A stretch of DNA of 44,346 bases from Bifidobacterium miconis (GCF_019331735.1 NZ_JAHBBH010000022.1:1-44346), one strand, 5' to 3'; shown: positions 1 through 7,856, numbered from the stretch's first letter. The notes: generated by a model not told the origin, from the sequence alone. Numbers and translations: made by a program.

Positions 1-35
1 GTATCCATGCACCAGTCAACAAGCGACGACATGTA

Positions 36-113
36 AACCATGCCCCAACACACCCGTCAACCATGCCCCAAGACATACCGTCAACCATGCCCCGACACAT
101 GCGTCAACTATCC
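36..113. repeat. Tandem repeat, about 3.3 copies of a 23-24 bp unit
   Basis: Three successive units begin AACCATGCCCC at 36, 59 and 83, each ending in a variant of ACACACCCGTC. A fourth, partial unit (AACTATCC) starts at 106. The array lies at the left window edge, downstream of the carbonic anhydrase gene, and may continue outside the window. No convincing gene covers it, although short reading frames run through it. Its function is unknown. Confidence 0.75.
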
Positions 114-148
114 GCTAAGACTAGACATCTCCAAAAATCGAAATATTT

Positions 149-192
149 GGTGTCTTTGTCCCCACATTTCCAGAAGTGGGGACAAAGACACC
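149..192. terminator. 17-bp perfect inverted repeat, probable terminator of the carbonic anhydrase gene
   Basis: GGTGTCTTTGTCCCCAC (149-165) is the exact reverse complement of 176-192, with a 10-nt loop. On the minus strand the hairpin follows the carbonic anhydrase stop codon and is followed by an A/T-rich tract containing TTTTT, as expected for an intrinsic terminator. A second copy of the left arm lies at 221-240 (18 of 20 bases identical), so this is also part of a repeated sequence family. Confidence 0.6.
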
Positions 193-278
193 ACGTGGAG
201 GCGGATATTCGGCGGTTATTGGTGTCTCCGTCCCCACATTCCGCTTGTCCGGTCCCGTCCATTCCGGCCTAGCCGGGG

Positions 279-947
279 TCAGAAGCTGAGCACCTCGACC
301 TTGCCGGTGGTGAGCTGGTAGCGGGCGCCCACGATCATGAGCCGATCGTGCGCGAGCGCGTCCTGAATCACTTCGGAGCGCGTGACCAGTTCCTCGATCG
401 TATGCGCGACGTGCACGCGCTCGAAGTCCTCGTGCGCGTCCAGTTCGGCCTGCCGCGCCTGCCATACGGACATGCCGACCGTGCGCAGCATGATCGACTC
501 GGCCTCGGCGATGCGCTCGTCCAGACTGTCGATGCCGTCCGCGGCCTCGAGCGAGCCGGCCGCGTCGTCGGTCGTCGCCGCGATCATGTCGTCGAGTTCG
601 CGCGCGGCCGTGTCGATCGCGCCGCAACCCTCGTGTCCGAGCACGACGAGCAGACTGACGTGCAGCTTGCTCACGGCGTACTCGAGCGTCGCGAGCACCG
701 CGTCGTCGATGATCTGTCCGGCGGTGCGCACGGTGAACAGGTCGCCCAGTCCGGCATCGAAGATGATTTCCGGCGGTACGCGCGAATCCGAGCACGACAG
801 TACGGCCGCGTCCGGATTCTGCCGGTCGATCAGCGACTCGCGCGTGGTCTTGTCCTGCCACGGATGCTCCGGCTTGCCCTCGGCAAAACGACGATTGCCG
901 GCCAGCATGCGACTCCACGTTGCGTTCGCCGTCGACTCTTCAGCCAT
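279..947 (-). CDS. Beta-class carbonic anhydrase
   Basis: The product is a 222-residue carbonic anhydrase that interconverts CO2 and bicarbonate in the cytoplasm. Zinc ligands and active-site residues of the beta class are visible: CSDSRVPPE at residues 52-60 (Cys52, Asp54, Arg56) and HEGC at 105-108 (His105, Cys108). I chose the ATG at 947 rather than an in-frame start 11 codons upstream because a GGAGG ribosome binding site lies 7 nt before it. The length is normal for the family. In an organism with PEP carboxylase as its main anaplerotic enzyme (a ppc gene is in this window), bicarbonate supply is a plausible role, but that link is inference. A hairpin at 149-192 probably ends the transcript. 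Confidence 0.93.
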   Translation of the reverse strand: MAEESTANATWSRMLAGNRRFAEGKPEHPWQDKTTRESLIDRQNPDAAVLSCSDSRVPPEIIFDAGLGDLFTVRTAGQIIDDAVLATLEYAVSKLHVSLLVVLGHEGCGAIDTAARELDDMIAATTDDAAGSLEAADGIDSLDERIAEAESIMLRTVGMSVWQARQAELDAHEDFERVHVAHTIEELVTRSEVIQDALAHDRLMIVGARYQLTTGKVEVLSF

Positions 948-1156
948 ATGTGTACCTCCAAAGGTTGATTCGGCTCCCATATTACCGTGCGGGAGGGCGC
1001 GCGGTTTCGCCGTGAGGGCAGGTACGGATTGATGCGGGCGTGCACGGGCAGACGCGGTCCCGCGTGCGGCCGCGGCGCGAGGCGACTGGCCGCGGCGCAG
1101 GGCGGCTGATATTGCGGGGCAAGGTGACTTGCCGCGACGCTGTGATTATCCTCATA

Positions 1157-1191
1157 GCGTTCGCGGCATGTTCGCCCTGCGCGGCGAACGC
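1157..1191. promoter_or_regulatory. Nested inverted repeats upstream of ahpC
   Basis: Two overlapping dyads share the same right arm. GCGTTCGC (1157-1164) pairs with GCGAACGC (1184-1191), and GTTCGCC (1170-1176) pairs with GGCGAAC (1183-1189) around a 6-nt centre. The position, roughly 60-90 bp before the ahpC start, suits an operator for a redox regulator, but I do not recognise the regulator. Confidence 0.4.
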
Positions 1192-1207
1192 GATTCGGGA
1201 TAGGATG

Positions 1208-1231
1208 AAATCGGTTTGTCGTCACCGATTT
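1208..1231 (+). promoter_or_regulatory. Leader hairpin directly before the ahpC ribosome binding site
   Basis: AAATCGGT (1208-1215) and ACCGATTT (1224-1231) form a perfect 8-bp stem with an 8-nt loop, ending one base before the AGAAAGGA ribosome binding site (1233-1240). If transcribed it could influence mRNA stability or ribosome access. Confidence 0.4.
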
Positions 1232-1246
1232 CAGAAAGGAACAATG

Positions 1247-1810
1247 ATGACTCTTCTGCAGCACGAGCTCACCGATTTCAAGGTTCAGGCGTTCCAGAAC
1301 AACGAATTCCACGAGGTGACCAAGGCCGACGTGCTCGGCCACTGGTCCGTGTTCTTCTTCTACCCGGCCGACTTCACGTTTGTGTGCCCGACCGAGCTTG
1401 AGGATCTCGCCGCCAAGTACGAGGACTTCAAGAAGATCGGCTGCGAGATCTACTCCGTCTCGACCGACACGCACTTCGTGCACAAGGCGTGGCACGACGC
1501 GAACGAGAAGATCGCGAAGATCCAGTACCCGATGCTCGCCGATCCGACCGCACTGCTCGCGCGCGACCTCGACACCTACAACGAGGCGGACGGCATGGCC
1601 GAGCGCGGCGACTTCATCGTGAACCCTGAAGGCAAGGTCGTGGCGTACGAGGTCATCTCCTCCAACGTCGGCCGCAACGCCGACGAGCTGCTGCGCCGCG
1701 TGCAGGCCTCGCAGTTCGTGTATGAGCACGGCGATCAGGTCTGCCCCGCCAAGTGGCAGCCGGGCGAGGACACCATCGAGCCGAGCCTCGATCTGGTCGG
1801 CCTGCTCTGA
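1247..1810 (+). CDS. ahpC: Alkyl hydroperoxide reductase subunit C (2-Cys peroxiredoxin)
   Basis: The 187-residue product reduces hydrogen peroxide and organic hydroperoxides. The peroxidatic cysteine is Cys47 in FTFVCPTELEDL, and the resolving cysteine is Cys166 in VCPAKW, matching the spacing of AhpC/Prx1-type enzymes. Of two adjacent ATG codons (1244 and 1247) the second has the better spacing (6 nt) from AGAAAGGA and gives the typical family length; the long upstream open frame is not supported. The next gene encodes a TrxR/AhpF-like flavoprotein that is the likely electron donor. They are separated by about 185 bp containing two inverted repeat copies, so co-transcription is uncertain. 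Confidence 0.95.
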   Translation: MTLLQHELTDFKVQAFQNNEFHEVTKADVLGHWSVFFFYPADFTFVCPTELEDLAAKYEDFKKIGCEIYSVSTDTHFVHKAWHDANEKIAKIQYPMLADPTALLARDLDTYNEADGMAERGDFIVNPEGKVVAYEVISSNVGRNADELLRRVQASQFVYEHGDQVCPAKWQPGEDTIEPSLDLVGLL

Positions 1811-1825
1811 TCGTTATGTATCTCG

Positions 1826-1878
1826 GCTCCCTCGGCTGAGGGAGCTGTCGCGGCCGATAGGCCGTGACTGAGGGAGCG
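1826..1878 (+). repeat. Intergenic palindromic repeat, copy A
   Basis: The copy begins GGCTCCCTCGGCTGAGGGAG and ends TGACTGAGGGAGCGTACGC, with CTCCCTC/GAGGGAG arms able to form a hairpin. Copy B at 1921-1970 is the same element inverted. Similar CTCCCTCGGCTGAGGGAGCTGTC elements are, as I recall, widespread between genes in gut bacteria. Confidence 0.65.
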
Positions 1879-1920
1879 TACGCGGTATTGCCTTCGTAAC
1901 TACGGAACGCGATGGGTGTG

Positions 1921-1970
1921 ACGCTCCCCCAGTCAGCTATCGCTGACAGCCCCCTCAGCCGAGGGGGCCA
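1921..1970 (-). repeat. Intergenic palindromic repeat, copy B (inverted)
   Basis: On the minus strand it reads GGCCCCCTCGGCTGAGGGG, then GCTGTCAGCGATAGCTGACT, then GGGGGAGCGT, matching copy A (1826-1878) except in the central loop. It stands just before the ribosome binding site of the flavoprotein gene at 1996, so the ahpC transcript could end in or read through a large A/B hairpin. Confidence 0.65.
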
Positions 1971-1995
1971 AGTTATATGTGAAGGAGTTTTTTGG

Positions 1996-3927
1996 ATGAC
2001 TGACAATCAGGATCTCTACGACGTGGTGGTGATCGGCGGCGGCCCGGCGGGACTCACCGCGGGCCTGTACCTCGCGCGCGCCCGCTACCGCGTGCTCGTG
2101 CTTGAGAAGGACGATTTCGGCGGGCAGATCACCATCACCAACGAAGTCGTGAACTACCCGGGCGTCGGCCGCACGACCGGCCGCGCGCTCACCCAGACCA
2201 TGCGCCAGCAGGCGCGCGATTTCGGCGCGGAGTTCCTCTCTGCGGAAGCCACCGGACTCGACGTCGACGGCGACGTCAAAACCGTGCACACCACGCGCGG
2301 CGACCTGCGCACCTTTGGCATCGTGCTCGCCACCGGCGCCTCCCCGCGCAAGCTCGGCTTCGAGGGCGAGGCCGAATACGCGGGCCGCGGCGTGGCCTAC
2401 TGCGCCACCTGCGACGGCGAGTTCTTCACCGGCCGTGAAGTGCTGGTGATCGGCGGCGGATTCGCCGCGGCCGAGGAATCCGTGTTCCTCACCAAATACG
2501 CTTCCAAAGTCACCGTGCTCGTGCGCGAGCCGGACTTCACCTGCGACGCGTCCGTCGCGGCCGAGACGAAGAACAATCCGAAGATCGAAGTGCGGTACAA
2601 CACGGTGCTCGACGGCGTGACCGCCGGTCAGGGCGGCCTGCGCGAGGCGACGATCCGCAACGTCTCCACCGGCGAGACGGAGACGTGGAAGCCGGCAGAC
2701 GACGGCACGTTCGGCGTGTTCGTGTTCGCCGGATACGTGCCCGCGACCGAGCTCGTGCGCGGCGTCGTCGAACTCGACGATCACGGCTACGTGGTCACGC
2801 ACGGCTATCTCGAAACGTCGGTGCCGGGCGTGTACGCGGCCGGCGACCTGCGCGTCAAGAACCTGCGTCAGGTCGTCACCGCGACCGCCGACGGTGCGAT
2901 CGCGGCCGTCGAACTTGAACGGTATGCCAAGTCGATGAGCGAGAAGACCGGACTCGTGCCGCCGCGTCCGACCTCGAGCGCGTACGAGCAGGCCGAAACT
3001 GATGCGGCCGCGGACGCGGGCGCCGCAGCAAACGCCGGCACGACGCCCGCCCCCGCGCCGGTCAAGCGCAGCACGGATGCGGCCGCGGCCGCCGCGCAGA
3101 CCGCCAAGCAGCCCGGCGAACTGTTCTCCGCCGCGATCAAGCAGCAGCTCGGCGTCGTCTTCGGCCGCATGACCCGGCCGGTCACGCTTGCGCTGGAACT
3201 GGACGACACCCCGCTGTCCGCGGAATTGCAGGGATTCATCGGCGAAATGGTCGCGCTGTCCGGCGGCAAGCTGAACTCGGTCGCGATCGACGCGGCCGGA
3301 CTGGTCACGGCCGTCGACGGCGAAAGCGCGCCGACGTCGCTGGTCGTCGGCGAACCGGCGGAGATCGTGCTGCCGGACGGCGCCGGCGACTCAGGCGACG
3401 GTAGCGCCGCCGTACTGCCGACGTACGGCACGCTCGACGACTCCGGTCGTGCCGAGTTCGATCCTGCCGGTCTGCTGCCGGGCGCGCGTCCCGCCGTGCG
3501 CCTGTGCGTCCTTGGCGATGATGATCGCCTGACGTTCACCGGTCTCGCGTTCCACGGCGTGCCGAGCGGCCACGAGTTCAATTCGTTCGTGCTGGGACTG
3601 TACAACGCGGCCGGCCCGGGCCAGCCGTTGGATGACGATCTGCGCGAGCGTGCGGAGGCGGCAAGCCCGACCGACATCATGATCCTGGTGTCGCTCACCT
3701 GCACGATGTGCCCGGAGACGGTGCTCGCCTCGCAGCGCATCGCGTCGCTCAACCCCGGCGTGCGGGCGGAGGCGTACGACATCTCGCACTTCCCCGAGCT
3801 CAGGGACCAGTACGGCGCGATGAGTGTGCCGTGCATCGTCATCAACCGCGGCGGCGCGGGCGGCGAGCAGAAGGTCGAGTTCGGCAAGAAGAGCGTGCCG
3901 CAGATGCTCAGCCTGATTGGGGCGTAG
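1996..3927 (+). CDS. Thioredoxin reductase/AhpF-like flavoprotein with C-terminal AhpF-type thioredoxin-fold domain
   Basis: The 643-residue protein carries an FAD-binding GGGPAGLTAG motif (residues 14-23), a redox-active CATC pair (Cys136, Cys139), an NAD(P)H-binding GGGFAAAEE segment, and the conserved GDLR that closes a thioredoxin reductase module by about residue 320. An Ala-rich linker follows. The C-terminal ~240 residues resemble the double thioredoxin-fold domain that in E. coli AhpF is N-terminal; here it holds CTMC (Cys569, Cys572) and SVPCIVIN. The domain order is therefore reversed relative to AhpF. It most likely passes electrons from NAD(P)H to AhpC, encoded just upstream. ATG 1996 follows GAAGGAG; an in-frame upstream start is not supported. 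Confidence 0.9.
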   Translation: MTDNQDLYDVVVIGGGPAGLTAGLYLARARYRVLVLEKDDFGGQITITNEVVNYPGVGRTTGRALTQTMRQQARDFGAEFLSAEATGLDVDGDVKTVHTTRGDLRTFGIVLATGASPRKLGFEGEAEYAGRGVAYCATCDGEFFTGREVLVIGGGFAAAEESVFLTKYASKVTVLVREPDFTCDASVAAETKNNPKIEVRYNTVLDGVTAGQGGLREATIRNVSTGETETWKPADDGTFGVFVFAGYVPATELVRGVVELDDHGYVVTHGYLETSVPGVYAAGDLRVKNLRQVVTATADGAIAAVELERYAKSMSEKTGLVPPRPTSSAYEQAETDAAADAGAAANAGTTPAPAPVKRSTDAAAAAAQTAKQPGELFSAAIKQQLGVVFGRMTRPVTLALELDDTPLSAELQGFIGEMVALSGGKLNSVAIDAAGLVTAVDGESAPTSLVVGEPAEIVLPDGAGDSGDGSAAVLPTYGTLDDSGRAEFDPAGLLPGARPAVRLCVLGDDDRLTFTGLAFHGVPSGHEFNSFVLGLYNAAGPGQPLDDDLRERAEAASPTDIMILVSLTCTMCPETVLASQRIASLNPGVRAEAYDISHFPELRDQYGAMSVPCIVINRGGAGGEQKVEFGKKSVPQMLSLIGA

Positions 3928-3964
3928 GCGGGCTGGTCGGCCCGATTGGTCGGCTACTTACGGG

Positions 3965-4014
3965 CATGGCCGGTTCTCAGGATTGTTCATCAGAAATCCC
4001 GGGAACCGGCCATG
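3965..4014. terminator. Large hairpin after the flavoprotein gene
   Basis: Positions 3965-3984 pair with 3995-4014 (18 of 20 bases, core GGTTC...GGGAACC), with a 10-nt loop and a T-rich tail (TTCTGTTTT). It starts 37 bp after the stop codon and probably terminates the plus-strand transcript. Confidence 0.6.
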
Positions 4015-4087
4015 TTCTGTTTTCGGACGCAAGGCGCGCCATTCCGTCGATCGCGTTTGTGCGGTTGTCGCATAATGTGCGGTTTCT

Positions 4088-4133
4088 GGTTCCCGGGATT
4101 TCATCGGGATTTCATCGCCCAATCCCGGGAACC
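4088..4133. terminator. 13-bp perfect inverted repeat between convergent genes
   Basis: GGTTCCCGGGATT (4088-4100) is the exact reverse complement of 4121-4133. It shares its AATCCCGGGAACCGG core with the hairpin at 3965-4014 and lies 8 bp from the end of the minus-strand transporter gene, so it may serve as that gene's terminator. No gene is seen between the two hairpins. Confidence 0.5.
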
Positions 4134-4140
4134 GGCGCGC

Positions 4141-5400
4141 TCAGTGCTGCCGCCCCGCCCGCTTGACCAAGGTCGCGCTCGCCAGCGCCACCACATACAG
4201 CACCGTGATCACGGGGATCAGCGCCGCGTACCGATGCGCCTGATCGGGCGCATGCGTGACCACGAACGACGCCAGCTGATTGCCGCTCAACCCCGCGAAC
4301 GCCCAGGCGCTGAGCGTCAGGCCGTGCGTGGTCGACACGGTTTTCGTGCCGAAATGCTGGTCGAGCAGCACCGGCAGTGTGGAGAAGCCGCCGCCGTAGC
4401 CCGCGTTGACGAGGAACAGCATGGCCAGCACCGCCCACAGCAGGGCGTTGTCGATGCTGTTGAGTGCCACCTGCAGCAGACACACCGCGATCGACATGAC
4501 GAAGATGATCTGATACACGCTTTCGCGGCGCTTGAGATGGTCGGAGATCGTGGAGAAGCCGATGCGGCCGGCCGCATTGAATACGGCGTCCACGGCGAGC
4601 ACGAGACCGATGACGCCCGCGATCGCGGCGGCCAGCTCGCTCTGGCCAAGGCCCGCGTACTGCGGGAACGACTGCAGCACGTCGTGCAGGATGTCCTTCT
4701 CCTGGCTGATGAGCGCCAGGCCGCAGGTGATGTTGAGATAGAACGCGATCCAGATGCCCCAGAACACGGGCTTGGTCAGGATCGTGCGGCGGCTGACGTG
4801 CGAGGTCGCCGGATCGTAGACCCAGCCGGCCGGACGGCGGATGAGCAGGAATCCGACGAACATCATCACCGCATAGATCGCGGCGAGCACGTAGAACATG
4901 TTGACCAGTCCGATCGTGCCGATCAGCCATTCCATGACCGGGCTGGCGATGGCTTTGGCCAGGCCGAACCCGGCGACCGCGATGCCGGTGGCGAGACCCT
5001 TGTTGTCCGCGAACCAGAGCATGAGGTTCTTGACCGGCGTCAGATAGCCGACGCCCAGACCGACGCCCATGATCGCGCCGTAGCAGATGAACACGCCCGG
5101 CAGGAAGTGCAGCGCGATGCTCACGCCGGTGCCGGCGAAGCCGACCACGAAGCAGATCATCGACACGAGCGCGGACCGCTTGATGTTCTTCTCCACCATG
5201 GGGCCTGCGAACGCGGCGGACATGCCGAGGAAGAAAATAGCGAGCGAGAACGCCCATTCCACCGAGGACGGGCTGGCGTGGAGTTGGTCGGAGATCAGCT
5301 GCTTGAACACGCTCCAGCAGTAGACGGTGCCGATCGGGATGTGAATCAGCAGTGCTGGGAGAATGGCGCTGGTCCAACGGTTCGTGGCGAGACGTGCCAT
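4141..5400 (-). CDS. MFS transporter, oxalate/formate antiporter (OFA)-like family
   Basis: The 419-residue membrane protein has about 12 hydrophobic segments. Its N-terminus (LIHIPIGTVYCWSVFKQLI) and the MGVGLGVGYLTPV segment resemble OFA-family major facilitator proteins, which exchange or co-transport small carboxylates. The substrate cannot be read from sequence. I start at ATG 5400, preceded by AAAGGA at 9 nt, rather than at an in-frame upstream ATG at 5439. It is transcribed convergently with the flavoprotein gene and has no clear operon partner; upstream is an unrelated ATPase gene on the same strand about 325 bp away. Confidence 0.8.
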   Translation of the reverse strand: MARLATNRWTSAILPALLIHIPIGTVYCWSVFKQLISDQLHASPSSVEWAFSLAIFFLGMSAAFAGPMVEKNIKRSALVSMICFVVGFAGTGVSIALHFLPGVFICYGAIMGVGLGVGYLTPVKNLMLWFADNKGLATGIAVAGFGLAKAIASPVMEWLIGTIGLVNMFYVLAAIYAVMMFVGFLLIRRPAGWVYDPATSHVSRRTILTKPVFWGIWIAFYLNITCGLALISQEKDILHDVLQSFPQYAGLGQSELAAAIAGVIGLVLAVDAVFNAAGRIGFSTISDHLKRRESVYQIIFVMSIAVCLLQVALNSIDNALLWAVLAMLFLVNAGYGGGFSTLPVLLDQHFGTKTVSTTHGLTLSAWAFAGLSGNQLASFVVTHAPDQAHRYAALIPVITVLYVVALASATLVKRAGRQH

Positions 5401-5725
5401 GCGGCTGGGTCCTTTCGTGGCTGGCGATAATGGTGTCATATCAGCCGGTGCCGCAAGAGACTCCCGTCGCGCGCACGTCGCAGGACGCGTTCGTCGAGTG
5501 GGGGTTCGTCGTGCCCTGTCGCGCGATCATCCCGCGCGGGCCGCTCTCCCCTGTTCGAATATCCTTGGTGTGCGTTTCATCGGCGTTGCTGTCTCCTGTC
5601 GACGCCGACAATCAGCACTATACCGCCATTCCTGATATGCGACGCGCGTCCGCGCTCGGTGTATTGCGTGAGATTGTTCACATTGCCGGAGCGAACGTTG
5701 GAACGGTGATTGGGACGGTGATGCG
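5401..5725. other. Intergenic gap without a recognised gene
   Basis: The stretch separates the OFA-like transporter start from the 3' end of the ATPase gene. It should contain the transporter promoter, but I cannot identify convincing -35/-10 boxes, a strong hairpin or a supported reading frame. Confidence 0.4.
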
Positions 5726-6871
5726 TCACCCATGCATGCGAATGTATGCGGCGTGCTCGCGCAGATACTGACGCAGATAGGGAATCGCAAAGTCGACTTT
5801 GCCGTATCCGGCGTCGCGAATGACCTGCGCATCGATCAGTCGTGTGCGGTAGATGTTCGCGTACGCGAGATCCTTGCCCATCCGTTCGGCCACGGCGGAC
5901 GTTGATGATGGTCCATCGTCTTGCGCCATCGCGAGCAGATATGTCTTGTCGATCGGCGAAAGCCCGTCGAGTTCGGGTCCGTGCATGGCGTCGCCGAGCC
6001 GGGTGAGTGCGTTCGCTATGCCTTCGCGGGCGTCGTTGGCGGTGACGATCATGCCTGATTCGCCGCGTTGACGTCGATAGGCGATGCGCCAGACGTGATA
6101 TCCGACCAGTTGAATCATGAATGGATACCCATTGGTGGCGTTTGCCGCCATGCGTAGTGGTTCGCCGTCAAGTTCGATGCCCGAGTCCGCGAACGTATCG
6201 GCAAGTGCGTCCGAGACCTCCTGCAGTGGAATGTCACCCAGTTGTTCTGCCTGTGCGCGACGTAGAAATGTCAGAACTTCGTCATTGAGCCATTTGGAAG
6301 CGATGGTCGGCAGTCCGGCGAAGACGAACGCGATATTGCGTTCGTCTCGGATAAGATGTTGCACTGCGGTGGCGATGGCGACCATATCGTTGCGTTGCGC
6401 GGCTTGCGCTTCGTCGATGGTGACCAGCAGTCCGGCATGTTTGCGCTCCAGTACGTCGAGTCGTTGCCCGAACGTTTCTCTCAGCGTGAGCGGCATATGC
6501 TGCGATGATACATTGGCTTCGCCCAGACTGAGCCCGCCCAGTCCCGCAAGCGATACGGATGGTTTGAGCGAGAGACTGACCGCTGGCTTGTCCAATGGAG
6601 CAAGACGGTCAAGCAGACGCTGGCTGAGTCCGTCGGATGCGGTTTCGTCGATGACTTCCCATTTGCGTGCCTTGGCGATGCGTCCGAACTCGGTCAGTAT
6701 GACGGTTTTGCCGACCCCGCGCGCTCCAGTGACGCGCATGAGACGGCCGGGGGCGCCGGGACCGTTATCAAGTCCCTCCTCAAAGTCCTCAATGATGTTG
6801 TCGCGTCCGATCAGAAGTGGCGGCATGCGTCCGGCGGTCGGCTTGAATGGGTTGGCAATGCGTGCTGACAT
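5726..6871 (-). CDS. AAA-type ATP-binding protein (orphan ATPase)
   Basis: The 381-residue protein has a Walker A motif GARGVGKT (residues 49-56) and a Walker B segment LLVTIDEAQ (148-156), followed by AFVFAGLP, a sensor-1-like strand typical of archaeal/STAND-like AAA ATPases. The C-terminal ~90 residues (SPIDKTYLLAMAQDDG, SAVAERMGKDLAYANIYRTR) look like a winged helix-turn-helix DNA-binding domain. Such proteins are common in bifidobacteria and their function is mostly unknown. ATG 6871 has GAGAGG at 8 nt. The promoter region holds a 10-bp-period tandem array (6914-6956), which the wHTH might bind; that is inference. No toxin or nuclease partner is adjacent. Confidence 0.8.
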   Translation of the reverse strand: MSARIANPFKPTAGRMPPLLIGRDNIIEDFEEGLDNGPGAPGRLMRVTGARGVGKTVILTEFGRIAKARKWEVIDETASDGLSQRLLDRLAPLDKPAVSLSLKPSVSLAGLGGLSLGEANVSSQHMPLTLRETFGQRLDVLERKHAGLLVTIDEAQAAQRNDMVAIATAVQHLIRDERNIAFVFAGLPTIASKWLNDEVLTFLRRAQAEQLGDIPLQEVSDALADTFADSGIELDGEPLRMAANATNGYPFMIQLVGYHVWRIAYRRQRGESGMIVTANDAREGIANALTRLGDAMHGPELDGLSPIDKTYLLAMAQDDGPSSTSAVAERMGKDLAYANIYRTRLIDAQVIRDAGYGKVDFAIPYLRQYLREHAAYIRMHG

Positions 6872-6913
6872 ATGGGTCGCCTCTCATGCTCGTGGTGCCG
6901 GATACTATACAAG

Positions 6914-6956
6914 TTATAAAAGAATATAAAACATTATAAAAGAATATAAAAGAATT
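6914..6956 (-). repeat. AT-rich tandem array with 10-bp period before the ATPase gene
   Basis: Read on the minus strand the segment is a series of TTCTTTTATA, TTCTTTTATA, ATGTTTTATA, TTCTTTTATA units, followed by ACTTGTATAG. The 18-mer at 6914-6931 is repeated exactly at 6934-6951. It stands 43-85 bp upstream of the start codon in an otherwise GC-rich region and may act as an UP-element-like promoter part or as in-phase protein binding sites. Confidence 0.75.
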
Positions 6957-7017
6957 GCCGTTGCGCGACTGTTCAGCGATCGCCCGCACGGAATGATGAT
7001 CCATGGCTCGGGTTGGG

Positions 7018-7656
7018 TCAGTGCCGCGCCGTCCAGTCGTCGCGCAGCAGCTGGGCCATCGCGTCGGCGAACTTGGCGTGATTCTCGCCGTCCATGTGCA
7101 GCTTGTCGAGGTCGCTCGGCTCGGCGATCCGTGCGGCGTCGAGAAACAGGCAGTCCTGCCGTTCGGCCACGCGCCGGTACTCCCCCGCCAGCTGATGCGA
7201 CAGTTCGACCGCGTGCTCGTCGAATCCGATGAACGGGCTGGATGCGATGCCCGGCTTGATGTGGATCGGCGAGACGACGACGATGCGCGGCGTCGGCGCC
7301 CCGCGATTGTCGGTGATCTTGACCTCGTGCACGAGCATGTCGAGCCCGGCTGCGATCACGCGTGCGTCGGCGTGGAACATGGCTTTCATGTCGTTGGTGC
7401 CGAGGCTGATGATGACGTAGTCGAGCGGACGGTGTGTGATGAGCGCGCCCGGCAGCGCCTCCAGCCCGTTGCGATGCGGTTCGACCGGATTGTCGAACAC
7501 GGTGGTGCGTCCGCCGAGTCCTTCCTCGATGATGTACCAGTCGTCGCCGAGCAGTCGCTGCAACCGGCCCGGCCAGCGCACGTCGCGCGGATGACGCCCG
7601 CCTGCCGGATTCGATCCGTTCGTATTGGAATCGCCGAAGCACAGTACGTTGATCAT
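7018..7656 (-). CDS. SGNH/GDSL-family hydrolase (arylesterase-like)
   Basis: The 212-residue protein shows the SGNH blocks: FGDSNTNG near the N-terminus (nucleophile Ser), a glycine in GLGGRTT, SLGTNDMK (block III Asn), and DKLHMDGENH near the C-terminus (catalytic Asp and His). The architecture fits cytoplasmic arylesterase or carbohydrate acetylesterase subfamilies; there is no signal peptide. AAGGAG lies 11 nt before the ATG at 7656. It is divergent from GPH symporter 1, and the shared 340-bp intergenic region carries LacI-type operator candidates, so it may belong to the same carbohydrate regulon and remove acetyl groups from imported oligosaccharides (inference). Confidence 0.82.
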   Translation of the reverse strand: MINVLCFGDSNTNGSNPAGGRHPRDVRWPGRLQRLLGDDWYIIEEGLGGRTTVFDNPVEPHRNGLEALPGALITHRPLDYVIISLGTNDMKAMFHADARVIAAGLDMLVHEVKITDNRGAPTPRIVVVSPIHIKPGIASSPFIGFDEHAVELSHQLAGEYRRVAERQDCLFLDAARIAEPSDLDKLHMDGENHAKFADAMAQLLRDDWTARH

Positions 7657-7811
7657 GGCTGATATGTCTCCTTACGCTCGTCTTTTTGAGCTTATGTTTT
7701 TACCGCTTATCGTGTGCCGGCATGTCATGTTTTGCTGCCGGTGGGATAGGCGATATGTCCGGATGGCGTGCCGGTGCGTCGATTGTTTGTTCACCGCATG
7801 CCGTGTGATAC

Positions 7812-7838
7812 GCGTGACGTGCGTGACGCGCGTGACGC
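7812..7838. repeat. Three tandem 9-bp repeats (GCGTGACGY)
   Basis: GCGTGACGT (7812), GCGTGACGC (7821) and GCGTGACGC (7830) follow without a gap between the divergent SGNH hydrolase and GPH symporter 1. They could be regulatory binding sites or simple slippage; nothing further can be said. Confidence 0.7.
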
Positions 7839-7856
7839 GGCGGCACGTTCTGTATC

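Noticed and set aside
5352..5771. 139-codon open frame between the OFA transporter and the ATPase
   Set aside because: It overlaps the 5' end of the transporter and the 3' end of the ATPase on the other strand, with no ribosome binding site or recognisable motif.
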